From assembly GCA_030015575.1 (NCBI GenBank), contig CM057342.1, positions 617,425,348 through 617,489,347 of the forward strand: DNA of 64,000 nt. Reading direction: 5' to 3'. The notes under the pieces were generated by a model. That model saw only the letters and a program-made list of their open reading frames with translations. It was not told the DNA's origin and did no database searches. This stretch comes from Agapanthus africanus (taxonomy: Eukaryota; Streptophyta; Magnoliopsida; Asparagales; Amaryllidaceae). How positions within the stretch are numbered: position 1 is the first letter of the stretch; each line of letters starts with the position of its first letter. Below, piece after piece: positions 11,449 to 21,506 of this stretch. Made by a program: the position numbers and the translations under genes.

Positions 11449-12703
11449 CTTAAGAGTAAAAATATCATGAAACCAATATGTCAAGTATCGACACAAAAAT
11501 ACTGATCTATCAGGTGTTGTCACCACGACTGGCCCCAGATAGGAACATAGCATACGCTATTCCGAAAACCCGAGTGCCCAGCTTCGACCCTCGTCCTTCG
11601 ACGTATCCATACGTACATGACCCCGGTCTGTATCCCCACGATACCCGTCGAGTCAAAGGTACTGTCACCGGAAGGTATGGTTCCCCTGTCAGGCCTCATC
11701 GGCATGTTACATCAAAATCCCTTTCTTGCCCCGGGATACCTCCGGGCCCCACCATATACCCTCATACGGCCCCCGACTCCTCCTCGCATGGGGTATATAT
11801 ATTAGAACCGATAAAACTCATGGTGGATGCTGAAATATTATATCAAGAGAAACCGGGTTTTTCAAATAATGCATAATTTCATGAAATTAACACGGTCCTC
11901 AAATCCAGAAAACATCATGAAAAATCCATATCTCAATGCGAAAATCCATGAATATAATATATGCAACAGAAAACTGTAATGTAAGCATATAAAGGAAAAG
12001 CCGCTATTTAACTGCAACAAGTTAAAATATATATTATGCGGTTCCTAATCTCTCCAAGTCTATATAACATCAAATAAGGTAAACATGTAGCTATGTCCAG
12101 ATATATGTATAAACATAAAAGTATAGCAAGGTATATGTATCTACCTATCAGTAATGATGTAATATACCCTCCAGGTATAAGTGAAGTATGTATGCAAGGT
12201 ATACATGTAGCTATGTCATTATGTGTGTATGTACCTATCGCTAATGGTACAATACCCTATAGGTATACAGGTAACTAGCATGTAAGCATGTCAAGGCATA
12301 TGTGTAAGCATGTAGGTATACAGGTATGCTATATGTCATATGCATAAAGGAATATGAATCAATGTCACGATGTCCCTAACCAAAAAATATCATATCTATA
12401 TGTGTATTGTGCGTACCATGGCAATTATTGACGGTGTGTGTGGCATACAATCAGTGCTCGTGCAACATGAACCTTCAATAATAGTGCAGTGTCCTAAGGG
12501 TACAAGTCCAAGCACAACTAGTATCTAAGCAATAAGGTGTATGCGCAACTCTATATATGAAATAGAATATGCGACAATATTATAACATCTCTAGCCCAGA
12601 CGCATAACGCCATGCGGGCGATTCCCCTGTAGATATTAAATCTACTCACCAACGCTCCTGGCTAAGTAAAGCCAACCACCTGTTTCCCCTTCTTCGCAGC
12701 GTC

Positions 12704-14145
12704 TGTTCATATCAGAATTTTGCATCATTATATTCCCCATTCTTAATCATATTGCAAATAAATAGGTGCTTTTGATCCATGTCTGCTAAATAGTTGCAGG
12801 TTACAGATTCTCGGAACAATACAGCGAAAATAGTGAAAAAACGCTACAAATGTGAGACTACGACCAACAAATAGATGAATCTGCAAGATACCGCCTACCA
12901 GTTTGAGGAACAAACGAAGATCAGCAAACAGTTCAATATACAAAGTACAAGGGCAGCAATAGCAGACAAGACTTCAACGCAAAGCTAACAGTAAAAGTCC
13001 ACAAATTCTGCACTGTTGGAAATCTGGAAGAAAATAGAAGAGACTCTGAGGAACCAAGTGAAGAAAACAAAAGTGAAAAGCAACATGAAGCAAACCTGAG
13101 AAAACGAGCTAGGGATCCCTCATGATGGCCGCGGAACCACGGCCAAACAAGGCTTCCTGCCGCGGTTCCGCGGCCGTGCAGTGCAAGTGTCGGTGCAAAT
13201 TGTCGGTGGTGTCGGTGCTTTGACCCGGGTTTCTTAGGGTAGTATTGTAAATTCAGATGTGGATCAGATGTAAACCCTAGGGATTCTCCAATCTATAAAT
13301 AGGAAAGCCTACAGCCTCTTTTGAGGTGTTCCTCTTTTTAGATGTCTCTTTTGAGATGCCTCTTTTTATTTTCTAGTTTAAAATTTTCATTCCATTGTAA
13401 TCGTCAAGAGGTCATCAATAAAGGTATTTTTATTTTTGCATTCTTTTTGTTATCTGAATTTAATTCGTGCAATTTTTTATCTGTCTTTTATTATCTGCAA
13501 ATTAGATAGTCTTTTAAAATGAAAATTATAAAAATGAATTTGATTGTCACCTTCCTAATGAGTGAGTAATTCCTCACTTGTTAGGATTAGGATAGGGAAG
13601 GTTTGAGAGAAGGAAATCTCTCTCCCTCCTTTCTTTGCCCAAATAATTTTATTTAAAGGACTCTCTTTAATCCAACCACACACCGTTCACTACGGCACCC
13701 TATCCTAAATGATAGCGGTGATTCCCTAGTTCGACTGGTTGTGGTTGAATTAACTGGAGGTTAGGGCTAAGAGCCAAGAACGGACGGACAAGGACCAAAG
13801 GGAAGAAACTTAGTTTCTTCCTAGTCGTGCTAATCCCCGTTGTTGACTATTACCCTAACACCTATATTCTTAATTAGGACATTGATAGAAGCGAGAAGAA
13901 TCTCTTTTTCGAACTAACCTAATCCTAACCTTACCAAACCTTTTTATCAATTTATTATCATTCATAGATCTACAATAAAACCACCAATTTTTTGGGCTTA
14001 ACTCGTTAGAACATAAAGAAAAGGAATCCTTCTCCCTGTGGACCGACCCGTACTCAACCGGCTAGCTACCAAGCGACATCGTTATTGATTGCGGTTAATT
14101 CTTTAATTTCAAAGCGCACGCATACGCAAAATCTCTTACCAATCA
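12704..14145 (+). mobile_element. 5' LTR of the non-autonomous element
   Basis: It runs from TGTTCATATCAG to ACCAATCA. A TATA box (TCTATAAATAGG) lies at about 13291-13302 and a polyadenylation signal AATAAA at about 13417, giving a plausible R region between them. A GC-rich inverted repeat stands at 13127-13175, upstream of the TATA box. Confidence 0.88.
13127..13175. repeat. GC-rich inverted repeat in U3
   Basis: Arms 13127-13144 and 13159-13175 are built on CCGCGGAACC and GGTTCCGCGG. They are nearly complementary and stand in AT-rich sequence. The counterparts are at about 19267-19315 and, reverse-oriented, 28300-28350. Confidence 0.75.
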
Positions 14146-14165
14146 AATGGCGCCGTTGCCGGGGA
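14146..14165 (+). promoter_or_regulatory. Primer-binding site
   Basis: The motif TGGCGCCGTTGCCGGGG begins two bases after the LTR end. Its match to the site reported for Athila/Tat-type elements is from memory. The tRNA-Asp assignment is likewise from memory. Confidence 0.75.
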
Positions 14166-14442
14166 GACGGTAGTCTCTTTCTTTGTGTAATTTCAGGTTA
14201 AAAAAATAAAAGAAATTAAAAATTGAAAAAATTGAAAAAATTTTAAAACAAAAATAAAAATAAAATAAAATTCATCTTGTTCTTTTTAAGAGGTATTGTG
14301 TGAATTGCGCAGGAAAAGAAGATGGACTGATTCAGATTTGGAAAAAGCCAGTGAACAAATCAACAAACAGAAGATCTTAACAGACAAAGGAGAATCACAA
14401 CAGACAACAGAAAAATTTTGGAGATCCAAACCAACTTAACCA

Positions 14443-14489
14443 CCGCGGAACCGCGGCGGATTCAAGCGTTTGACCGCGGAACCGCGGTC
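14443..14489 (+). repeat. Two CCGCGGAACCGCGG motifs in the leader
   Basis: CCGCGGAACCGCGG occurs at 14443-14456 and again inside 14472-14489, where it is flanked by GA and TC to form a near-perfect 18-bp palindrome. These lie about 300 nt after the primer site, in the untranslated leader. They repeat the core of the U3 inverted repeat. Confidence 0.75.
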
Positions 14490-14972
14490 AACCAGTGACG
14501 TCAGCATCCCAAAATTTTCTGTAAGTATTTTTGTCCCCTCTTCTACCCTCTAAACTCCACTGAAAAATTTTCCTGCAGGGTTCTTTCCGCAAAATTCTTC
14601 TCCCTCTCCAATAAATTGTTTTTGTGCAAAATTCTTTACGCTGCCAAATAAAAAAAAAATTTACAAGTGTTTTAGATTTTTGGTGTGTTAACTGCTTTGC
14701 ATAATTAATACGGACTCTAAGGGGCTATAACACCAATCCAGATTGGGTGGGGATTTCATTACCCTTCCTAGGACCCTAAAAATCACAAAAAGCATTTGCA
14801 TCAACCTTCGAGTTAATTAAAAAATATTTAGACTCAGCCAATAAGGACTGTCGCGCTCCTTAGGACAAAGGAAGGTTGTGGGCAATCGGTCGTTTATCTA
14901 AACCTGACTTTGTGGTGCCTAGGCTAGACAAGTGAGAAAGGTAATTTTAAAAGGCCCGTCTCACGATGATTC

Positions 14973-15575
14973 GTGAGCGGATCCCTCATTTCTTCATTTG
15001 TGCTTACCTGGCCACAATTGGCGGTGAAGAGACGATTTGAGGGATATCTCACAACTTGTCTCTTTGGAACAGTTAGGAGCAGTCTAGTTGACTTAGGAGA
15101 CCCTGGCTCTAGGTTTGATTGTGCATGTTTAAACTGTGGTTGTTTGAAATTGTGCCGTAATTCCGTACAAAATTTGCAAAAACTCTTTCTAAAAAAACAC
15201 TTTCAAAAATTTCAAAACTCCAAAAACAAACAATTTCTTTTAAAAAATATAAATAAAAAAAAAAATCATCACATTCTTTTTCTTCTCCTTTCTCACATCA
15301 TGGGTACCCCACCTCGCAAAACTCTTGCCGAACTTTGGTACCCTCAACCAGACATTACTTGCTACGCGCATTGTTTTGGTCGAATTTCGGACTACCCCTC
15401 CATGCCCAAAATTTCTTTGAAAGATCGAATAGACGCGTCAAGAAGAAACAGTTGGACTCCGCAATCTACTTTGTATCAACCATTTCAACCTTCACCACCT
15501 TCTTACGTTGATACTCCTTTTTCGAGTCCTGTTGTAACTCCGAAACCTATGTCTATTGCTGAACATATTGAATAA
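14973..15575 (+). CDS. Open frame in the non-autonomous element (200 residues), unknown
   Basis: I do not recognise this product. The C-terminal half, from MGTPPRKTLAELWYPQPD (about residue 110), is proline-rich and well composed. The first hundred residues look like leader sequence read by chance, including a lysine- and asparagine-rich stretch, so the real start may be near 15300. It lies upstream of the 546-residue frame inside the same retroelement. A diverged gag-like role is possible but unproven. Confidence 0.4.
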   Translation: MSGSLISSFVLTWPQLAVKRRFEGYLTTCLFGTVRSSLVDLGDPGSRFDCACLNCGCLKLCRNSVQNLQKLFLKKHFQKFQNSKNKQFLLKNINKKKNHHILFLLLSHIMGTPPRKTLAELWYPQPDITCYAHCFGRISDYPSMPKISLKDRIDASRRNSWTPQSTLYQPFQPSPPSYVDTPFSSPVVTPKPMSIAEHIE

Positions 15576-15800
15576 TCTCGTAACCGATCTTTCACTCCTT
15601 TCAACACTTCCAGTTCTTGGGATCAACAAGTCCATTCACCTTTTTATCCAAATGTTGATCCTACTCCTGTCCAACCATTCAATTCCTACCAGTCCTACCC
15701 GACTTTCGCACCTTCCCTAGACATTGCTTCTACACAACTATATGGGAGTTTCCAGTATCCAAACAACTTTGAATCTTTTACTGAAACCCCTTCACAACCC

Positions 15801-17441
15801 ATGTCTAGTCTGGAACAGTCGTTGGAAGATTTTATGGTAGCGTCAAGACAACAGATTAAGGATTTGAATGCGTCCATGGCCGCCCTTATACAACCTAGTG
15901 ACCCGGTAGCTAGTTTCCAACTAGCTCCAAATTTTCCAATGTATGATGAGGAGGTTGGACAGAATGAGAATTTGAGTGGTGAGAGTGAGCTGTACACACT
16001 TCCAAATCAAACCTATCCATCCTCGATTGAATCCCACAACTCCGATTTTGAATGTCAATCAAGTTTCCTAAATGATTCACCAGTTGAAAATAGAACGGTT
16101 AATGAGTTGTGCGACTTTGTAGTGTTTGATTTGCCAGATTGTGAAAAGTCCCTTTCGAGTGAAACCATCACCAATCATTTTGACCTCTACACCTCCACTC
16201 TAGAACCTGAATTGATAAATATCTATGCTTTTTGTGAGGTGTCTGAAAAAATTGATTTTCACTTGATTGAGGATATCGACGCTAGAAATATTTTGGATGA
16301 TGAACCCGCAGATTTGACTGAATTTTTCTCTCCAATTCATCATCCCGAGTCATTAAATGTTTTTCCCAAACTTCATATGCGTCTTGATTTTGATGAGAAT
16401 GGCATGGATAAGCTAAAATTTAAGGAGAGTATTGAGGAAATTATTGAGGATGGAGCAGTTTTACTTGAGGAGTCGGATTTTCCAATTCATTCTATCCATT
16501 TCATTGACTGCGCAAACCCTCATGAATCTTTAACCGATACCCTTCCTCAATCACTTCTCTCCATCCTTGTTCCGACTTTGCAAGAAACCGTTACACTTTC
16601 ATTTTCAATGACTGGTTTACCAAGTTTGACGTACCTATGTTTTCTCACGAATCTTGAGGGATTTGACCTCATTTCTCAGTGGGTTGATAGATTAGCACAA
16701 TCGCTTTTTACGCATCGGTCATTACAAATTGTGCTAATTTATACACTCCATCTCCACCCTCAAGTTCGTATTCAACTTCTTTCTCCCACTTTCTCAGGTT
16801 CCTCTTCTATTCTTCCTATAATTTCAGTGGGTGTTGATGAATCACAATCCGATAATTCAAGTTTGATCATTCCAGAAAACCAACTTGATTTGGATTCTTT
16901 TGAAAATGAGGTAGATGAGTTTTTCGAGTCTCCTACCTCCATAATTTTTGACAAATCAAGTATGATAAATTCTGGCACAAAACTTACTGACAGCAAAATG
17001 TTCAATTATATCGATGAGAGTTTTGAAGAACTTTTTGCTGACGAACTTGCATTCCTAAACGACACGGATTTTGTGATTAATCAACCCCCACCTGAAGAAG
17101 TCGAACCACCACCGTTTCTTTTTCCCTTCCGCCATTCTTCTCCTCCACCGAGACTGTATACTGCTTCTATCTCCACATGGTCTCGTGTGTTTCTCATTTC
17201 TTTTCTCTACACTCCATTTTTTCACCAACCACACCATTATAAAGATAAAATTTTTGAATGGTTGGTGCTAACCTTTGGCCTGTGTAAGGACTTGTATAGC
17301 TTGATACTGTGTTTTCTCCCCCCTAACTCTGAACTTAAACGCTTAAACAGTGGAAACACTGTTTCACTTAAGTTTGGGGGGGAGCCTTTGTGTATATATA
17401 TTTTGTTTTTTTTTGTTAATAAAAATAATAAAAATAAATAA
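15801..17441 (+). CDS. 546-residue open frame of unknown function in the non-autonomous LTR element
   Basis: I do not recognise a family. The N-terminus (MSSLEQSLEDFMVASRQQIK) looks helical and could form a coiled coil. The middle is acidic (many D and E) with serine-rich stretches. About residues 430-460 are proline-rich. The C-terminal 90 residues are hydrophobic and aromatic (WSRVFLISFLYTPFF, CIYILFFF), with possible membrane-like segments. There is no CCHC knuckle, aspartic protease or RT motif. It lies between the primer site and the polypurine tract. It may be a diverged gag or accessory protein of an Athila-like lineage, with the missing enzymes supplied by other elements. That is inference. 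Confidence 0.5.
   Translation: MSSLEQSLEDFMVASRQQIKDLNASMAALIQPSDPVASFQLAPNFPMYDEEVGQNENLSGESELYTLPNQTYPSSIESHNSDFECQSSFLNDSPVENRTVNELCDFVVFDLPDCEKSLSSETITNHFDLYTSTLEPELINIYAFCEVSEKIDFHLIEDIDARNILDDEPADLTEFFSPIHHPESLNVFPKLHMRLDFDENGMDKLKFKESIEEIIEDGAVLLEESDFPIHSIHFIDCANPHESLTDTLPQSLLSILVPTLQETVTLSFSMTGLPSLTYLCFLTNLEGFDLISQWVDRLAQSLFTHRSLQIVLIYTLHLHPQVRIQLLSPTFSGSSSILPIISVGVDESQSDNSSLIIPENQLDLDSFENEVDEFFESPTSIIFDKSSMINSGTKLTDSKMFNYIDESFEELFADELAFLNDTDFVINQPPPEEVEPPPFLFPFRHSSPPPRLYTASISTWSRVFLISFLYTPFFHQPHHYKDKIFEWLVLTFGLCKDLYSLILCFLPPNSELKRLNSGNTVSLKFGGEPLCIYILFFFVNKNNKNK
17370..17384 (+). promoter_or_regulatory. Internal polypurine tract
   Basis: AAGTTTGGGGGGGAG repeats the core of the 3' tract next to the right LTR (AAGTTTGGGGG at about 18830). 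It stands about 1.46 kb upstream of that LTR, near the end of the long open frame. A third, weaker AAGTTTGAGGG is near 17508. An extra priming site for plus-strand synthesis is one reading. Confidence 0.5.
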
Positions 17442-18065
17442 AACAGTGGAGTGCCGACAATTTTGACCTTCTTGGTGTAGCCTGACTGTAAGGATACTGT
17501 CAAGTTTAAGTTTGAGGGTGTGCTCGGTAAGCTTTCTTCCTTCGCATTCATATGTATATTATTGCATTTGCATACTTATTTTAAAACCCATAAAAATTGA
17601 AAAATTATAAAAATTGAAAAATTCAATTTTAGCCATATTTGACTTAAGTTCAACATAACGGTTGAATAGTAGGGAAAAACTAGATCCTAAACTTAGTAAA
17701 TTAAAAATCCTAAAAATAACCTTTCTTAAAGTTTAACTGTAGAAAATATATGTCCTTGTAGTTTATTTAGAAATATGCAAATTTTGAGTTCAGTTCTTAG
17801 GCTAAGTCAAAATAAGGGAAGAGTATTGAATTTTTATTTGAAGTGTAAATCTGAAAAATAATTCTGAACCTTAAGTCTAAATTCTGAAAATATATACCCT
17901 ACAATTAGCACATACACGCACCTTGAAACTTGGAATAGTAGAGGATACCTTGAAATGCTCTTATCTAAAATCCTTAGTATGAAAGAAAATAAAATAAAAG
18001 TACAAGAGTGAATAAAGAGATATAAAAAAAATGAACACTGGTTTTGTAATTACTTAAGGCTGCGT

Positions 18066-18111
<46 letters not shown>

Positions 18112-18845
18112 GCGAGGGTGCTTTATCACCTAGTGCCTTAGACCAACTGGTTTGAGAGTCACTGCTAAAGCCTTAGGTATTACAAGACGAGGAATTATGC
18201 CTAAATGCACGAACACATTTTGTAATCGGTCGTTAGTACCTCAAAAAGTATTAACGGTCGCATGAAGGATGTGTGAGCAAATTCACCAACTAAAAGTACT
18301 TTGGACGATGGATAAGAGTATAATAGTTTGAATTGAATTTCCAAGTGTAGGGGTGATACATACACACACGTAAGGGTATATAATTGGGTTTGGATGAGAG
18401 ATGGGAATGAAAAATAGGACTTATATCTTCAGTAGAGATGACAAAAATTCCTAAGTTGAGATGGAACCTTAGAAGGAAAATTCAAGAGATGCTAAAAGCT
18501 AAATAAATTTACAGAACATATACAATCTTAAGTTAAATGATAAGTGAGTGTGAAAAATACGGGTTGATGATTTCTAAGTTGAAGATAATAGAATTTCTTG
18601 CTAGAATACCGAATTGAAGAATAAAAGTCAACAGGCCAAATTGATCAGATTTTGTGGGTAGTATCCGCTGAAAACCCTCAGGAGACAACACTCCTCCTAC
18701 TAGGGACACCTAGAGGTTTAACGGCTTGTTGCACGAGCTCAGTGCAATCGCGATTCCCTGTGAAAGTGAGGTTAGTTTTTTTTTCCTTTTTTCGAGAATA
18801 AATTGGTTTTGCTGGGGACGAGCAAAAGATAAGTTTGGGGGTATT
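17442..18845 (+). mobile_element. 3' non-coding part of the non-autonomous element
   Basis: This stretch has no open frame of note. It contains an (AT)n run at about 18069-18109 and ends with the polypurine tract AAGTTTGGGGGTAT before the right LTR. Confidence 0.75.
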
Positions 18846-20287
18846 TGTTCATATCAGAATTTTGCATCATTATATTCCCCATTCTTAATCATATTGCAAA
18901 TAAATAGGTGCTTTTGATCCATTTCTGCTAAATAGTTGCAGGTTATAGGTTCTCAGAACAATACAATGAAAATAGTGAGAAAACGCTATAAATGTGAGAT
19001 TACGACCAACAAATAGATGAATCTGCAAGATACTGCCTACCATTTTGAGGAACAAACGAAGATCAGCAAACAGTTCAATATACAAAGTACAAGGGCAGCA
19101 ATAGCAGACAAGACTTCAACGCGAAGCTAACAGTAAAAATCCATAAATTCTGCACCGTTGGAAATCTGGAAGAAAATAGAAGAGACTCTGAGAAACCAAG
19201 TGAAGAAAACAGAAGTAAAAAAGAAACATGAAGCAAACCTGAGAAAACGAGCCAGAGATCCCTCAAGATGGCAGCGGAACCGCGGCCAAACAAGGCTTCC
19301 TGCCACGGTTCCGCGGCCGTGCAGTGCACGTATCGGTGCAAATTGTCGGTGGTGTCGGTGCTTTGACCCGGTTTTCTTAGGGTAGTATTGTAAATTCAGA
19401 TGTGGATCAAATGTAAACCCTAGGGTTTCTCCTATCTATAAATAGGAAAGCCTACAGCCTCTTTTGAGGTGTGCCTCTTTTTGGGTGCCTCTTTTGAGAT
19501 GCCTCTTTTTATTTTCTAGTTTAAAATTTTCATTCCATTGTAATCGTCAAGAGGTCATCAATAAAGGTATTTTTATTTTTGCATTCTTTTTGTTATCTGA
19601 ATTTAATTCGTGCAATTTTTTATCTGTCTTTTATTATCTGCAAATAGATAGTCTTTTAAAATGAAAATTATAAAAATGAATTTGATTGTCACCTTCCTAA
19701 TGAATGAGTAATTCCTCACTTGTTAGGGTTAGGATAGGGAAGGTTTGAGAGAAGGAAATCTCTCTCCCTCCTTTCTTTGCCAAAATAATTTTATTTAAAG
19801 GACTCTCTTTAATCCAACCACACACCGTTCACTACGGCACCCTATCCTAAATGATAGCGGTGATTCCCTAGTTCGACTGGTTGTGGTTGAATTAACTGGA
19901 GGTTAGGGCTAAGAGCCAAGAACGGACGGACAAGGACCAAAGGGAAGAAACTTAGTTTCTTCCTAGTCGTGCTAATCCCCGTTGTTGACTATTACCCTAA
20001 CACCTATATTCTTAATTAGGGCATTGATAGAAGAGAGAAGAATCCCTTTTTCGAACTAACCTAATCCTAACCCTAGCAAACCTTTTTATCATTTTATTCT
20101 CATTCATAGATCTACAATAAAACCACCAATTTTTTGGGCTTAACTCGTTAGAACATAAAGAAAAGGAATCCTTCTCCCTGTGGACCGACCCGTACTCAAC
20201 CGGCTAGCTACCAAGCGACACCGTTATTGATTGCGGTTAATTCTTTGATTTCAAAGCGCACGCATACGCAAAATCTCTTACCAATCA
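18846..20287 (+). mobile_element. 3' LTR of the non-autonomous element
   Basis: It has the same length and ends as the left LTR. It carries the matching GC inverted repeat (about 19267-19315), TATA box and AATAAA. Most differences from the left LTR fall in the first third. Confidence 0.88.
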
Positions 20288-20292
20288 GCGTC

Positions 20293-21506
20293 CGAAGTCC
20301 CCGCCTGCGAACCTAAAGTATAACACAACAAAACAAGTATATATATTAGCAATAGACCCAAAATATGTACAAACTACACGGACCAACGCGACAACACAAA
20401 CGTACTCTCAAGTGTTCGTATTGTAGCTAACGTACATAGTGACACTACGAAACCAACTCAAGAGCAACAGAACACAGAACATGAACCGTATCTGATAACG
20501 TAACGCGTGAAACGAAACACAAGAAATACGCAAAGTGGTCCCGGATTTTGCTATACTAACAATCTGTAAAAGTTGCAAGTACCATGAGACCACAAACAAC
20601 CCCAGAGACCCCTACACCAAAACCAAAACCCTAACTCCCTAGTCTGGCCGCAATTTGCGGCCAGAAGCAATTAATTTGCGGCCAGTTCATGAAGGAATTG
20701 GTTCGTATTTTGAGGGTAGGTTCTAGGTCACTACACTAGGTCACTGTGATGGGAACTTTTGCAACAATTACCTGATTTGATAGTAGATCATCCCAGACCC
20801 AAAATTACACTAAAAATACGATATTTACCCGAAACGATACAAAACGCGTTCTAAACTAAAACTAACAAGCTACGCTACACTATAAACATCTACTTAATAG
20901 AAAGAGATCATTACCTAACCAAAAGAACTCAAAAATCCAAGCTTCCCAAGCTCCAAGGCATCCAAGAGGCAAATCAAGTCCAAAGATGTGATTTTTGTGA
21001 GTTTTTGTGAATAATTGAGATGGATTTGTGAAGGATGATGAAGTGTTCGGTTTGAGGGTGAGAGGAATGAGAAAATGAGAAAGAGATAGAGAAAATGAGA
21101 GAGTGTGAGGATAAAGAGAAAGGGAGGTGAGTGTAGGGTGAGAGTGAGGTGAGTGTAACCCTTTGCATTAACTTCCAATTAATGCATTCACACACACTAT
21201 GCCACCTCCTCGCTTCCAAAACAAATATCTCTCTTCTCACACAAATATCATAAGTTTTAGGGTTAAGAATTGGATTAAAGCAAAGATTAGATTAGGTTAA
21301 GGGTTAAATTGTCATGATTGCTAAGAACAAGATTAACATAAAACAAACCCTCACATTAACGTGCACACGTGTGTGCATGCCATAACAAATAATAATAAAT
21401 TATTAATTAAATGTTATAAAATATGAGGAATCCAAATTGGTAAACTTTTTACCAAAAACCCGCATTACCGTCTAAACTAACACTAACCGAAATCTAAGGC
21501 GTTATA
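20293..21506 (-). mobile_element. Gypsy 3' LTR, second piece
   Basis: It continues the LTR after the nested element and ends at GGCGTTATA (21506), beside the polypurine tract. A strongly purine-rich (GA) stretch at about 21030-21155 is kept in the other LTR (30590-30710). On the element's sense strand this is a CT-rich patch, as often seen near plant promoters. Several short reverse frames here are chance. Confidence 0.82.

Larger units (their letters stand above)
9926..12703 (-). mobile_element. Gypsy 3' LTR, first piece
   Basis: This is about 2.8 kb of LTR, aligned with 25646-29846 of the other LTR. It contains three low-complexity arrays (10660-11000, 11130-11320 and 12070-12340) and a pair of AT-rich hairpins (11363-11448). 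No protein family is visible in the short frames. It ends with GCGTC (12699-12703), the target site of the next element. Confidence 0.85.
12704..20287 (+). mobile_element. Non-autonomous LTR retrotransposon, complete-looking (7.6 kb)
   Basis: It is flanked by GCGTC (12699-12703 and 20288-20292). It has equal-length LTRs (12704-14145 and 18846-20287, 1442 bp each) and a primer site GGCGCCGTTGCCGGGGA beside the left LTR, the type I associate with Athila/Tat gypsy lineages. A polypurine tract AAGTTTGGGGGTAT precedes the right LTR. No protease, RT, RNase H or integrase is visible in the 4.7-kb interior, which instead holds a 546-residue open frame. The LTRs differ by a few percent by eye. A solo LTR of the family is at 27345-28772. 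Confidence 0.9.

Noticed and set aside
18069-18109. (AT)n run as an origin or matrix-attachment site
   Set aside because: A simple repeat alone is no evidence for either role.
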